Below are positions 25,748-35,371 of a stretch of 64,000 nt of DNA, piece after piece. Origin of the DNA: Ornithobacterium rhinotracheale DSM 15997 (GTDB lineage Bacteria; Bacteroidota; Bacteroidia; Flavobacteriales; Weeksellaceae); NCBI RefSeq assembly GCF_000265465.1, contig NC_018016.1, forward strand, positions 1,273,501 through 1,337,500, written 5' to 3'. The notes beneath the pieces were generated by a model. That model saw only the letters and a program-made list of their open reading frames with translations, was not told where the DNA came from and did no database searches. Position 1 is the stretch's first letter; each line of letters starts with the position of its first letter. Made by a program: the position numbers and the translations under genes.

Positions 25748-28700
25748 ATGAAGCGAAAAATGTTATGGAGTAGTACAATGTTACTACTATTTGTGAGCCA
25801 AATAATGGCGCAAATCACCGGTAAGGTGCAAGACGAGTATGGTCCGCTGCAAGGTGCGCTTGTTACCGTGGTGGGGACTAATACCTCAGTAGAGACAGAT
25901 GCTGACGGGGCGTTCAGCATTCCCGGTAAGGTGGGAGATGTCTTAGATATTACCAATCCTATTACCTTTGGGCAAAAAACATTCCCTGTGAAGTCGCTAC
26001 AAATGGGAGTGATTAAATTAAGCGAGAAGGAAGTGGGGCTAGATGTGGTAGTGGCTTTTGGTAAACAAAAGAAGGAGAATTTAACGGGGGCAGTCTCCGT
26101 GATTGATTCTAAGAATTTTGAGAGCCGCCCTATCTCAAACGCAGTTCAGGCGTTGCAAGGAAAAGTAGCGGGTATGAACTTTAATATAGGAAACAGAGGC
26201 ACGGAGCTAGGCGCCTCGCCGTCCTTCAATGTAAGGGGGGAGGGGACATTAGGCATTGGCTCTTCCGCCAGTCCGCTCGTGTTGATTGATGGGGTAGAGG
26301 GGGATTTCTCATCGCTCAACCCACAAGATATTGAAAGCATTTCGGTGCTAAAAGATGCAGCTTCGTCCTCATTATATGGGTCGCGTGCGGCTTTTGGTGT
26401 TGTTTTAGTTACCACAAAATCAGGGAAGGAGGGGAAAGTTTCCATTTCTTACAACAATAGTTTAAGATACAGCTCGCCCACACTTGTCCCTAAGTTTTTG
26501 GATTCTGAGACATTTATGCATTACTTAAATGAAGCTTATAGAAATAACTCTGCCGCTTCGGGCGATAGATTTACTAAGTCTCAAATAGAAAATGCGATTA
26601 AGTATAAAAACGGGGAGATTGATTATGCCACAGCATTTGACCCAAGCTTGGGAGTCTGGGAAACAATCAAAGCTTGGGACAATGTAGATTGGTATCAGCA
26701 AATGTACAGAGCTTGGGCGCCATCGCAAGAGCATAACTTATCCATCAACGGTGGGAATGAGAAGGCTACCTACTATCTCTCTGCGGGGTATTTAGGGCAA
26801 GAAGGGCTTGTGAGATATAATACAGATACTTATGATAGAATTACCCTTAACGCAAAATTTACGGCTAATTTAAAATCTTGGCTGAAACTGCAATATCAAA
26901 GCAGATTTACCAGAGAGCTAAACGGAAAATCCTCTTACTTAGCAGGTGCTGCTGCTAGCTTCTACGAGGACATCGTTAGAAAATGGCCAATGTTCCCAGT
27001 CAAAGACACCAACGGGAATTATATCTATGGCAACGGAATCGGAGAGCTTGAAATGGGAAGGTACAAAGGAGAGAGAGACCTCTTGAACCAGCAAGTGAAC
27101 CTCACCATTACTCCGCTCAAAGATTGGAACATTTATGCAAACTTCTCTTACAGAACAGATACTCACTTTGAGAATAGATACTATATGCCACTCTATCAAT
27201 ATGACGACAAGGGGCGTGCCTCATTTGCTGCACCTAAATTTAGTATTTCCCCTTATGGGAAGATTGCCCCAGGAGTTTCATTCTTAGAGGAATTTGGCTA
27301 TAAATCCAATTACTTTTCGCCAAACATCTATTCAGATTATACCAAATACTTTGGAAACCACACCGCTAAATTGACCGCCGGTTTCCAAGCAGAGGAGTTT
27401 AAAAATAGAGACATTAGAGCTAAAAGAAACGGAATCGTGAACAGAGATGTCATCGCGCTAGCCACTACTGATGGCGACCAAATGTATGTAGATGGCCGCT
27501 ACAACGATTGGGCTACGGTGGGCTTCTTTGGCCGCTTGAACTATGATTATGATGCGCGCTACTTGGTGGAACTAAACCTCCGCTATGATGGTACAAGTAG
27601 ATTCCTGCAAGACCAAAGATGGAACTGGTACCCATCTGTATCCTTGGGCTGGAATGTTGCCAGAGAAGGATTTTGGCAAAATCTAGGCGATATCTTCTCT
27701 AAAATCAGCGACTTTAAGCTCAGAGCCTCATATGGAGAGCTAGGAAACCAGTCTACAACAAATTTCTACCCATTCTACCAAACGATGCCATTTAAGCCCA
27801 ATGTAGGTACTTGGCTAATTGATAATAAGCTCACCAATACGGCCTCAATGCCTCAATTAATCAGTGAGTTTTTAACTTGGGAGAGAGTAGAGACTAAAAA
27901 CATAGGGCTAGACCTTAATGCCTTTAAAAATAGATTTAACTTAACCCTCGATTTCTTTGAAAGAAACACCAAAGATATGGTAGGGCCCGCAAGAGCGCTA
28001 CCAGGCGTATTCGGTGCAAAAGTGCCAAATACCAACAATACAGATATGAGGTCTCGAGGATTTGAATTAGCCCTAGGCTGGAATGATAAAGTAGGCAAAG
28101 ATTTTAACTACTCAATCAACGCTACATTGACTGATAGCCGCCAAACAGTGATAAACTACCCCAACGAAACAGGCTCCCTAAACACCTATTACTCAGGAAG
28201 AGAATTAGGCGAAATCTGGGGATTTGTAACCCACGGAATGGCTAAGACCGACGCTGAAATTAATGATTGGGTGAGCAAACACCGCCCCGAGTTCTACAAT
28301 GGAAACTGGAGAGCTGGCGACATTATGTTCGAGGATTTAAACAAAGATGGCAAAATCGGTGTAGGAAGCTCAACTTTGGAAGACCACGGCGATTTGAAAA
28401 TCATCGGGAACAGAACCCCACGATACAACTTTGGTTTAGACCTATTTGCGCAATACAAGGGCTTAGACCTTAGAATATTCCTCCAAGGTACGGCTAAGAG
28501 AGATTTAGACCTAGATAGCAAGGGCTTCTTAACGCCAAACACGCTCTTTACAGGTGCCAATACCCCGTATGATGGCGGTAAAACAAATCTATGGCCAGCC
28601 ACAGGCTTTAAGGAGCATTTAGATTACTTCCGCCCAGAGGGCACCACCAGTCCGCTTGGGCCTAATGTAGATGCCTACTACCCAGCCCCATCATTGGGAG

Positions 28701-28978
28701 ATTCTTACAAAAACTTCCCAATGCCACAAACTAGATATTTGCAAAATGGCGCCTATGTAAGAGTGAAAAACATTCAGCTAGGCTACACCTTGCCAAAGAA
28801 ATTAGTACAGAGCATCTATATGAACAGAGTGCGATTCTATATCTCAGGAGAAAACCTATTCACTTGGACAAAGCTCTCTTCGCTATTTGACCCCGAGGTA
28901 ATCGGCGGCGCTAGCGGGCAAGGGAAAATGTACCCACTCTCCAAAGTAGTATCCACAGGAATTAGCATCAATTTCTAA
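25748..28978 (+). CDS. SusC/RagA-family TonB-linked outer-membrane transporter
   Basis: This is a 1076-residue nutrient importer. The signal peptide (about 1-22, ending IMAQ) is followed by a carboxypeptidase-like regulatory beta domain (ITGKVQDEYGPLQGALVTVVG), a region like the SusC TonB box (LDVVVAFGKQKKENLTGAVSVID), the plug (VQALQGKVAGM...SPLVLIDGVEGDFSSLNPQDIESISVLKDAASSSLYGSRAA) and a long beta-barrel ending in GISINF. It pairs with the SusD-like lipoprotein 14 bases downstream. No glycoside hydrolase or regulator lies nearby, so the substrate (glycan, peptide or other) is unknown. The ATG at 25748 was chosen over a TTG at 25727. Confidence 0.95.
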   Translation: MKRKMLWSSTMLLLFVSQIMAQITGKVQDEYGPLQGALVTVVGTNTSVETDADGAFSIPGKVGDVLDITNPITFGQKTFPVKSLQMGVIKLSEKEVGLDVVVAFGKQKKENLTGAVSVIDSKNFESRPISNAVQALQGKVAGMNFNIGNRGTELGASPSFNVRGEGTLGIGSSASPLVLIDGVEGDFSSLNPQDIESISVLKDAASSSLYGSRAAFGVVLVTTKSGKEGKVSISYNNSLRYSSPTLVPKFLDSETFMHYLNEAYRNNSAASGDRFTKSQIENAIKYKNGEIDYATAFDPSLGVWETIKAWDNVDWYQQMYRAWAPSQEHNLSINGGNEKATYYLSAGYLGQEGLVRYNTDTYDRITLNAKFTANLKSWLKLQYQSRFTRELNGKSSYLAGAAASFYEDIVRKWPMFPVKDTNGNYIYGNGIGELEMGRYKGERDLLNQQVNLTITPLKDWNIYANFSYRTDTHFENRYYMPLYQYDDKGRASFAAPKFSISPYGKIAPGVSFLEEFGYKSNYFSPNIYSDYTKYFGNHTAKLTAGFQAEEFKNRDIRAKRNGIVNRDVIALATTDGDQMYVDGRYNDWATVGFFGRLNYDYDARYLVELNLRYDGTSRFLQDQRWNWYPSVSLGWNVAREGFWQNLGDIFSKISDFKLRASYGELGNQSTTNFYPFYQTMPFKPNVGTWLIDNKLTNTASMPQLISEFLTWERVETKNIGLDLNAFKNRFNLTLDFFERNTKDMVGPARALPGVFGAKVPNTNNTDMRSRGFELALGWNDKVGKDFNYSINATLTDSRQTVINYPNETGSLNTYYSGRELGEIWGFVTHGMAKTDAEINDWVSKHRPEFYNGNWRAGDIMFEDLNKDGKIGVGSSTLEDHGDLKIIGNRTPRYNFGLDLFAQYKGLDLRIFLQGTAKRDLDLDSKGFLTPNTLFTGANTPYDGGKTNLWPATGFKEHLDYFRPEGTTSPLGPNVDAYYPAPSLGDSYKNFPMPQTRYLQNGAYVRVKNIQLGYTLPKKLVQSIYMNRVRFYISGENLFTWTKLSSLFDPEVIGGASGQGKMYPLSKVVSTGISINF

Positions 28979-28992
28979 AAAAGTTTAAAATA

Positions 28993-30960
28993 ATGAAGAA
29001 GATAAATAAAATAATAATCGCACTATTAGCCCTCTATTCGCTAAGTGCTTGTAACGATTTCCTAGACAGGGAACCCCTATCACAAGTAAGCCCAGATGCC
29101 TATTTTAACAACGCAGGGCAGCTATCCGCTTACACCTTAGATTTATACAAATCCTTCTTTTACACCAATAAAGATTACTCTATGGGGAATACTTTGCTGG
29201 ACAACAATACCGATAACCAAGCAAAAAGAAACTCCTCAGATGATATATGGCTTCCAGGTTGGAAGAAAGTGCCAAACAAAGCCTCCGTGTGGAAACTAAA
29301 CAATATCCGCAAGGTAAACTATTTCCTTGGCAAAGTACTCCCTAAATACAAAGCCGGAGAAATCGAAGGAAGCAAAGCAGAGATTAACCAAGCCATTGGC
29401 GAAGCCTACTTCCTAAGAGCTTACGAATACTATGGCAAGCTCACCAAGCTAGGCGACTTCCCAATCATCAAGGAGCCGCTACCAGAGGATAGAGCGGAGC
29501 TCATTAAGCGCTCTAAAAGAAGCCCTAGAAACCTAGTAGCCCGCTTCATCTTAGAAGACTTAGACGAGGCCATAAAATACCTAAGCCCCAACCCCGTAGC
29601 CAATAAAAACAGAATAAGCCAAGAAGTAGCAAAGCTATTCAAATCCAGAGTAGCCCTATACGAAGGCACTTGGCTCAAATACCACAGAGGCACCGCCTTT
29701 GTACCAGGGGGGCAAGGCTGGCCAGGAAACCCGCAAGATGTAAACTACCCCGATGGCTATGACAAGGAAATAGAATTCTTCCTAACCCAAGCCAAAGATG
29801 CCGCCGAGAAGGTAATCAAAAATGTAAGCCTCACCCCAAGCAACCACAAGGTTAAAAGCTTAGAAGTAGGAACCAACCCCTACTATATGATGTTTGCCGA
29901 CACCGATATGGGCAAGTATGATGAGGTATTGCTATGGAGAAGCTATAATGTAGACCTCGCCGTAGCACACGCCACACAAGTATACCTAAAACTAGGAAGC
30001 CAATCAGGCTTTACACAAGGCATGATGGATGCCTACTTAGGTAAAAACGGAAAGCCCGTCTATAAAGACGCAACTATCCTCGCCTCCTACAACGACCCTA
30101 AAAAGCTCTCGACCAACCTCGCCACTAAACGAGACGAGCGCATTGCTATGTTTGTAAAGAAAAGAAGCGACCAATTCAATACCAATAAAAACACCTTCTA
30201 CCTACCTAAATTCTCAGAAGGAGGAAACCTCTCTGCCACTGGCTACGAGATTAGAAAAGGCCTCGGCTTAGACCCCTACCCACAGCAGAATTCAGCACAA
30301 AAGAGTGTAAATGGCTGCTTGCTATTCAGAGCCTCCGAGGCGTACTTAAACTATATCGAGGCACAGTATGAGCTAGAAGGCAATGTAAGCAACGAATCTG
30401 CTACTTACTGGGCAGCCCTTAGAGAAAGAGCTGGCGTGCTTACAGATTATAAGGTAACAGATAAAAACACGGACTTAGACCTAGAAGATGACTTTGCCGT
30501 GTACTCCGCAGGGCAAAAAGTAGAGGTTACCCTCTACAACATTCGCCGCGAGAGACGCTGCGAGCTTGTAGCAGAAGGCTTGCGTATGGACGACCTGAAA
30601 AGATGGCGCGCACTAGACCAAGTGAAAAACTACCAAGTGCGAGGCATTAAAATCTGGGAGTGGTTACAGCCTGGTGTGCTAAACAGCAATGAGCTTAAAA
30701 ACTTCTCAGACCTCAGATACGAGCCTGCCAAATCCCCCAATATGTCTAGCCCAGATATCGGCCCATACTTCTACATTTACAGAATCAAATCAGACAACCG
30801 ATTCTATGAGGGCTACACTTGGGTAAAAGCTCACTACTATGAGCCAATAGCCTTTGAGGAATTGCAGCTAGCTGCCCCAGATGGCAACCCGAACAACTCT
30901 GTGATTTACCAAAACCCAGGGTGGCCAACCCTAGCAGGAGGCGTTGCCGAAATTAATTAA
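28993..30960 (+). CDS. SusD/RagB-family surface lipoprotein
   Basis: This is a 655-residue substrate-binding partner of the SusC-like transporter. The lipobox is SLSAC with Cys20, followed by NDFLDREPLSQVSPDAYFNN, a typical SusD start. Tetratricopeptide-like helices follow, and the C-terminal region has YNIRRERRCELVAEGLRMDDLKRW, the hallmark RagB/SusD motif. It is somewhat longer than many SusD proteins. The codon usage is noticeably C-rich (ACC, CCC, GCC, AAC) compared with neighbouring genes, suggesting a separate history for this pair. Confidence 0.95.
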   Translation: MKKINKIIIALLALYSLSACNDFLDREPLSQVSPDAYFNNAGQLSAYTLDLYKSFFYTNKDYSMGNTLLDNNTDNQAKRNSSDDIWLPGWKKVPNKASVWKLNNIRKVNYFLGKVLPKYKAGEIEGSKAEINQAIGEAYFLRAYEYYGKLTKLGDFPIIKEPLPEDRAELIKRSKRSPRNLVARFILEDLDEAIKYLSPNPVANKNRISQEVAKLFKSRVALYEGTWLKYHRGTAFVPGGQGWPGNPQDVNYPDGYDKEIEFFLTQAKDAAEKVIKNVSLTPSNHKVKSLEVGTNPYYMMFADTDMGKYDEVLLWRSYNVDLAVAHATQVYLKLGSQSGFTQGMMDAYLGKNGKPVYKDATILASYNDPKKLSTNLATKRDERIAMFVKKRSDQFNTNKNTFYLPKFSEGGNLSATGYEIRKGLGLDPYPQQNSAQKSVNGCLLFRASEAYLNYIEAQYELEGNVSNESATYWAALRERAGVLTDYKVTDKNTDLDLEDDFAVYSAGQKVEVTLYNIRRERRCELVAEGLRMDDLKRWRALDQVKNYQVRGIKIWEWLQPGVLNSNELKNFSDLRYEPAKSPNMSSPDIGPYFYIYRIKSDNRFYEGYTWVKAHYYEPIAFEELQLAAPDGNPNNSVIYQNPGWPTLAGGVAEIN

Positions 30961-30983
30961 TCTAAGATTGTTCAGATACTTTC

Positions 30984-31018
30984 ACCGCCGTGCGCTTTGC
31001 GCACGGCGGTTTTTATTT
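30984..31018 (+). terminator. Terminator after susD
   Basis: ACCGCCGTGCGC (30984-30995) pairs perfectly with GCGCACGGCGGT (30999-31010), followed by TTTTATTTTT. Confidence 0.9.
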
Positions 31019-31028
31019 TTATTACACA

Positions 31029-31120
31029 AGTGTTCTCCCGCGTGCAGTGCGAGTGTTCCTCCGCGTGCAGTGCGAGTGTTCCTCCGCGTGTAGTACGAGT
31101 GTTGTCCCGCGTGTAGTACG
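31029..31120. repeat. Tandem repeat family A, 4 x 23 bp
   Basis: Four contiguous 23-base units start at 31029, 31052, 31075 and 31098. The consensus begins AGTGTTCCTCCGCGTG and ends AGTGCG; substitutions among copies are few. It is GC-rich against an AT-rich background. Confidence 0.9.
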
Positions 31121-31128
31121 AGACAGGC

Positions 31129-31184
31129 ACCTCGTTAGCCTCGTAACGGATACCTCGTTAGACCCGTAACGGACACCTCGTTAG
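31129..31184. repeat. Tandem repeat family B, 2.4 x 23 bp
   Basis: Units start at 31129 and 31152, with a partial third at 31175. The unit begins ACCTCGTTAG and ends CGTAACGGA. Internal CGTTA...TAACG arms make each unit palindromic. Confidence 0.85.
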
Positions 31185-31187
31185 CAT

Positions 31188-31262
31188 AAGGCAATACACC
31201 GTTGCTCGGTAAGGCAACGCACTGTTGCTCGGTAAGGCAATGCACTGTTGCTCGGTAAGGCG
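31188..31262. repeat. Tandem repeat family C, 3.3 x 23 bp
   Basis: Units start at 31188, 31211 and 31234, with a partial AAGGCG at 31257. The unit begins AAGGCAAT and ends TTGCTCGGT; GTTGC...GCAAC arms are formed across unit junctions. A similar TTGCTCGGTAACG occurs at about 2228, next to the right inverted-repeat arm. Confidence 0.85.
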
Positions 31263-31519
31263 TTTTTATTTATACCTTATTATATATAGAAAAGCAATCG
31301 CCTAAGTATTTAAACTTAATCCCCAAGTACGATTTATTTTCATTCGTTTAATAGGAAAGCTTCCCTAGCCTAATGCGAAAGCCCTTCGCTTGTGTGAGCG
31401 GTGCGCGCGAATGCCTTAAGGTGAGCGGGTGTTGTTTTGTAGGGAAATATTCATTCAGAGGCTTTTTTATACTGAAAATTGCGCGTAATTTTGCCTTAAT
31501 TTATTAAAAAGTCAAAGCC
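31263..31519. other. Region between the tandem repeats and the EamA gene
   Basis: This is AT-rich to about 31350, then a GC-richer stretch with a small hairpin GCGAA/TTCGC near 31376-31390. It ends in the EamA promoter. No gene was seen. Confidence 0.4.
31486..31493 (+). promoter_or_regulatory. -7 box TAATTTTG of the EamA gene
   Basis: TAATTTTG fits the Bacteroidetes pattern and lies 26 bases upstream of the GTG start codon. Confidence 0.55.
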
Positions 31520-32383
31520 GTGTATAAACATCGTATCGCCTTGCTCTTAGGCATATTATTGATTTCTGCCTACCCTGTACTGGTGAAATATATGGAGGGC
31601 TTGGCAAGCATTTCGGCATTTTATCGGGTGCTGGTGCCTGCTGTGTGCCTTTTGCCTGTTTTGTTTTTTAGCCCAAGGGAGAAAATTCCACAAGGTAAAT
31701 ACCTTATAGGCACGCTGGTGTGTGGGGTGCTTTTTGGCTCAGACATATTTTTTTGGAACTTAGCCATTGCAGGCTCCAATGTTACGCAAGCCACTTTGCT
31801 CACCAATTTAGCCCCCATTTTTGTGGGCGTTTTAGCTTTTTTATTCCTGCCTAATAAGCCTAAAAGAAATTTCTGGATAGGTGCATTTATCGCCCTTGTG
31901 GGCATGGTTGTTTTTATCGGGTGGGATGTTTTTATAAACCTTTCGGTAGATATTTATTTCGTATTGGGGTTGCTTTCTGCGCTTGCTTATTCGGTGTACA
32001 TCGTTATCTCTAAAATGGTGCTCGAAAAAGCGGAGGTGATGCCTTATATGGCACTCAATAGTATCTCGGCAACGATTACTTTGGGCGTATTGAATTTGTT
32101 GCGAGGTACAAGCTTCACGGGCTTTAGCCCAAAAGATTGGGTTTTACTATTCTTGGGAGGATTTTTTTGTCAGTTGGTCGCATGGGCACTCATCAGCTAC
32201 GCCACCAAAAAAATGCGAGCCACTAGAGTTTCATTAAGTTTATTGAGCCAAACGGTTTTTGCCGCATTGATGGCTTATGTTGTATTAAATGAAAAGCCCA
32301 CAACCGAAATGCTTATCGGGGGGCTTATTATCATTGTTGGGATTGCGATTACTTTTATTGATCCTAAGCCCAAAAAAGTTTAA
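31520..32383 (+). CDS. EamA-family (drug/metabolite) transporter
   Basis: This is a 287-residue inner-membrane protein with about ten hydrophobic segments arranged as two EamA repeats (about 5-135 and 145-282). The first repeat ends in GAFIALVGMVVFIGW and the second in IGGLIIIVGIAITFIDP. The family exports metabolites or drugs; the substrate is not predictable. The start is GTG at 31520, 26 bases after a good -7 box. Its end overlaps the convergent pseudouridine synthase gene by 4 bases. Confidence 0.9.
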   Translation: MYKHRIALLLGILLISAYPVLVKYMEGLASISAFYRVLVPAVCLLPVLFFSPREKIPQGKYLIGTLVCGVLFGSDIFFWNLAIAGSNVTQATLLTNLAPIFVGVLAFLFLPNKPKRNFWIGAFIALVGMVVFIGWDVFINLSVDIYFVLGLLSALAYSVYIVISKMVLEKAEVMPYMALNSISATITLGVLNLLRGTSFTGFSPKDWVLLFLGGFFCQLVAWALISYATKKMRATRVSLSLLSQTVFAALMAYVVLNEKPTTEMLIGGLIIIVGIAITFIDPKPKKV

Positions 32384-33069
32384 TCTTCGCAGGCATTCCA
32401 TAAATTGTCATCGGGCAGGGGAGCCGTTACCGAAACGGGCTCTTTGGTCACGGGATGTTCAAAACTTAAATAGCGAGCATGCAAGTGGATTCCGCCATCT
32501 TTGTTGGAGCGATCGGCACCATATTTTAAATCTCCCTTGATGATTGCGCCGATTTTTGCCATTTGCGCACGAATTTGGTGTGAACGCCCTGTTTCCAGTT
32601 CGATTTCAAATAGCCAATAGCGATCTAGTTTTTTAATTAATTTATAATGCAAAACAGCTTTTTTAGCTCCATCTGTTGGGCGAGGAAAAACTGTAACTGT
32701 ATTGTTTTTGCTATTTTTTCTGAGATAATGCGTCAAGGTGCCTTCCGTCGGTTGGTTAGGAGCCAAAGGCGTACAAAGTGCCCAGTAAGTTTTGTCCACT
32801 TTTCGGGATTTAAACTTCTCGTTCATTCGGCTAAGTGCCTTGCTCGTTTTAGCGTAAACAATTGCTCCGCTGGTTACGCGGTCTAAGCGATGGATTAAGC
32901 CCAAATACACATTTCCAGGTTTTTTATCTCTGATTTTAATAAAATCCTTGATGTCATCGAGCAGACTTTTATCTCCCGTTTTGTCGCCTTGCACCAATTC
33001 GCCACATTTTTTATTGACGATGATTAAATGATTGTCTTCGTATAAAAACTCTAACTCAGGAGCTCGCAT
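32380..33069 (-). CDS. RluA-family RNA pseudouridine synthase
   Basis: This is a 229-residue enzyme that isomerises uridine to pseudouridine in rRNA or tRNA. The catalytic Asp lies in the motif GLIHRLDRVTSGAIVYAKT, and the RluA family blocks LYEDNHLIIVNKK and FEIELETGRSHQIRAQM are present. There is no N-terminal S4 domain, so it resembles the short RluA-type enzymes. The exact RNA target cannot be told. It lies 8 bases downstream of panB on the same strand. Confidence 0.92.
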   Translation of the reverse strand: MRAPELEFLYEDNHLIIVNKKCGELVQGDKTGDKSLLDDIKDFIKIRDKKPGNVYLGLIHRLDRVTSGAIVYAKTSKALSRMNEKFKSRKVDKTYWALCTPLAPNQPTEGTLTHYLRKNSKNNTVTVFPRPTDGAKKAVLHYKLIKKLDRYWLFEIELETGRSHQIRAQMAKIGAIIKGDLKYGADRSNKDGGIHLHARYLSFEHPVTKEPVSVTAPLPDDNLWNACED

Positions 33070-33077
33070 AGTGTGAA

Positions 33078-33890
33078 TTAATAACTTTCAGATTCGTTTG
33101 GGAAATTTTCGCTTTTCACATCTTGCACATATTGCGAAATCGCTCCCGTGATTTGTTCGCCCAAATTAGCATATTGGCGTAAGAATTTAGGTTTAAAACC
33201 TTCGTTCATGCCCAGCATATCTTGCAATACCAAAACCTGACCGTCGCAATGTACACCCGCCCCGATTCCAATTGTAGGAATGTGCAAACTTTCTGTCACT
33301 TCTTGCGCCAGTTGTGCAGGGATTTTTTCTAAAACCAAAGCAAATGCACCTAAATCTTGTAATAAAAGAGCATCTTTTTTCAATTTTTCAGCCTCGGCAT
33401 TTTTCTTAGCCCTTAGAGCATAGCTCCCCAATTGATTGATGCTTTGCGGAGTAAGCCCAAGATGCGCCATCACAGGGATTCCTGCATTGATGATTTTTTG
33501 CACAGATTCAGCAATCTCTTCGCCGCCTTCCAATTTCACTGCTTGAGCATTGGTTTCTTTCATGATTTTCACCGCAGAATCTAGTGCTTTATTCGGGTTT
33601 GATTGGTAGGTGCCAAACGGCATATCCACCACCACAAGTGCACGCGATGCACCACGCACCACACATTGCGCATGGTAAATCATTTGCTCAAGCGTAATGG
33701 GCAAAGTGGTTTCGTGTCCCGCCATTACATTCGCAGCAGAATCACCGACCAAAATCGCATCTAGCCCACCTGCATCTGCCAATTGCGCCATGGTGTAATC
33801 GTAGGCAGTGAGCATGGCGATTTTACCTTTTCCTTTTAAATTTCTTAAAGTTTCGGTCGTGATTTTTTTTATTTCCTTATTTACTGACAT
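33078..33890 (-). CDS. panB: 3-methyl-2-oxobutanoate hydroxymethyltransferase
   Basis: This is a 270-residue enzyme making ketopantoate, the first committed step of pantothenate and CoA synthesis. The family motifs are [63 protein letters not shown] and [21 protein letters not shown]. Its length is normal. No other pan genes are adjacent. Confidence 0.97.
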   Translation of the reverse strand: MSVNKEIKKITTETLRNLKGKGKIAMLTAYDYTMAQLADAGGLDAILVGDSAANVMAGHETTLPITLEQMIYHAQCVVRGASRALVVVDMPFGTYQSNPNKALDSAVKIMKETNAQAVKLEGGEEIAESVQKIINAGIPVMAHLGLTPQSINQLGSYALRAKKNAEAEKLKKDALLLQDLGAFALVLEKIPAQLAQEVTESLHIPTIGIGAGVHCDGQVLVLQDMLGMNEGFKPKFLRQYANLGEQITGAISQYVQDVKSENFPNESESY

Positions 33891-33911
33891 TCTTTTTTTG
33901 GTTTAAAGGCA

Positions 33912-33919
33912 CAAAGGTA
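33912..33919 (-). promoter_or_regulatory. -7 box of panB
   Basis: On the minus strand this reads TACCTTTG, matching TAnnTTTG, 21 bases from the panB ATG. Confidence 0.55.
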
Positions 33920-33942
33920 AGAAATTTGCAAGCATAATTGCT

Positions 33943-35013
33943 ATGATTCAAAAAATGGAACAACTGAAAAAGCTAAAAGGCTTGTGGTTTTTTATCATCA
34001 TTTATTTAATTGTTTTTGGGCTAAAGCGTTTCGACTTTTTTACTCAAGAACTTTTTACGCAATGGTATCGATTTTTTTATCCGATTTATACCAAAGTCTT
34101 TGGCTGGGTAGCTTTCTCGGTAGGAGATTTTATGTACCTATTTGTGGCGTTGTTTTTAATTCAGTTTATTTATTTTCTAATTAAATCTTTGGTGCAAAAA
34201 AATGGAAATCGGGCACATTTTTTTAATAAAATTTTCTGGCTAATTGGGATTATGTATGCGAGTTTTCATTTTTTGTGGGCTTTTAATTATTACAAAAAAC
34301 CGATTTTTGATGATTTTAAACCTGCCAATACTCAAGAACTTAAAAATATTGCCGACGATCTATTTGCCAAGGCTAAAGCTCAAGGGCAATGGGTGCAACG
34401 CGCTCCCTCGGGCGAAATGCTTTTTGCTCCGCAAGCCTTTAATTATTTAATTCAAGATTCCATTCAGCCTGTGCAGGGATTGAACCTGCCTTTTAGAAAA
34501 TTCCCAAAGCAGCGTAAAAAAAATAGTATTTATAGTTTTGCAATGCGCTATATGGGCGTGAGTGGGTATTATAATCCATTCACGGCAGAGGCGCAGATTA
34601 CGCAGGGTTTGCCTTCTGTGAGCCAGCCCTTTACTATGGCACACGAGCAGGCGCACCAGATGGGCTATGCTTTTGAGAGTGAGGCTAATTTTGTGGGGTA
34701 TTTGGCCTGTGTGCAGAGTCCTAGTCCTGCTTTGCGCTATGCAGCAAATTACAAGGCTTTGAGATATGTTTTGCGAGCGATTTACCCAAAAGACTCTATG
34801 TTTGTAAAAGAGAAAATACGAGCCTATTCTCCTGGAATGCAAGCTGATTATCAAGCTGAATTAGATTATTTTAATAAATACAACAGTGTGGCAGATAAAG
34901 TGTTTAGTGCTATGAATCATCAATATCTTAAAGCCAATAATCAAGAAGAGGGCTTGGCAAGCTATGGCAAATTTGTTTCTCTTTTGGTAGAATATTACCG
35001 ACTGAAACATTAG
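33943..35013 (+). CDS. DUF3810 family membrane protein with an HExxH motif
   Basis: This is a 356-residue protein with three N-terminal membrane helices (about 15-32, 63-85 and 97-113) and a soluble C-terminal domain that fits DUF3810. The soluble part contains HEQAH (in FTMAHEQAHQMGYAFESEANF) followed within a few residues by E-x-E, a zincin-like arrangement, so a membrane-tethered metallopeptidase is plausible. Experimental function is unknown to me. It is divergent from panB. ATG codons at 33943 and 33955 are both possible. Confidence 0.85.
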   Translation: MIQKMEQLKKLKGLWFFIIIYLIVFGLKRFDFFTQELFTQWYRFFYPIYTKVFGWVAFSVGDFMYLFVALFLIQFIYFLIKSLVQKNGNRAHFFNKIFWLIGIMYASFHFLWAFNYYKKPIFDDFKPANTQELKNIADDLFAKAKAQGQWVQRAPSGEMLFAPQAFNYLIQDSIQPVQGLNLPFRKFPKQRKKNSIYSFAMRYMGVSGYYNPFTAEAQITQGLPSVSQPFTMAHEQAHQMGYAFESEANFVGYLACVQSPSPALRYAANYKALRYVLRAIYPKDSMFVKEKIRAYSPGMQADYQAELDYFNKYNSVADKVFSAMNHQYLKANNQEEGLASYGKFVSLLVEYYRLKH

Positions 35014-35040
35014 TCTCACAGAGAGATTTATAAATCTTTC

Positions 35041-35071
35041 TTGCCCAATACAAAAACATTTCCTATCTTTG
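35041..35071 (+). promoter_or_regulatory. Promoter upstream of the CA tract
   Basis: TTG (35041-35043), a 20-base spacer and TATCTTTG (35064-35071) form an ideal Bacteroidetes promoter. The predicted transcript start is near 35078, placing the CA tract in the transcribed leader. Confidence 0.75.
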
Positions 35072-35077
35072 CCAGCG

Positions 35078-35227
<150 letters not shown>

Positions 35228-35338
35228 TGCGCGCGTAATATTTATAAAATCTTTTAAATATGCAAGTTTGCGAGCTTTTTCTTTTTTAGGGAAAGCGGTA
35301 AAATCTTGCTCAAACTTTAGTATTAAAAATCATAAAAA

Positions 35339-35371
35339 CCTCTCTCGAAATAGCTCGAGAGGGGCTTTTTT
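35339..35371 (+). terminator. Intrinsic terminator inside the surface-gene leader
   Basis: CCTCTCTCGA (35339-35348) pairs with TCGAGAGGGG (35355-35364), with one G-U pair and loop AATAGC, followed by CTTTTTT. It sits 59 bases before the surface gene's ATG and would stop transcripts from the promoter at 35041 unless it is bypassed. Confidence 0.75.

Noticed and set aside
31029..31262. CRISPR array
   Set aside because: Units are contiguous with no unique spacers, and no cas gene lies nearby. They are simple tandem repeats.
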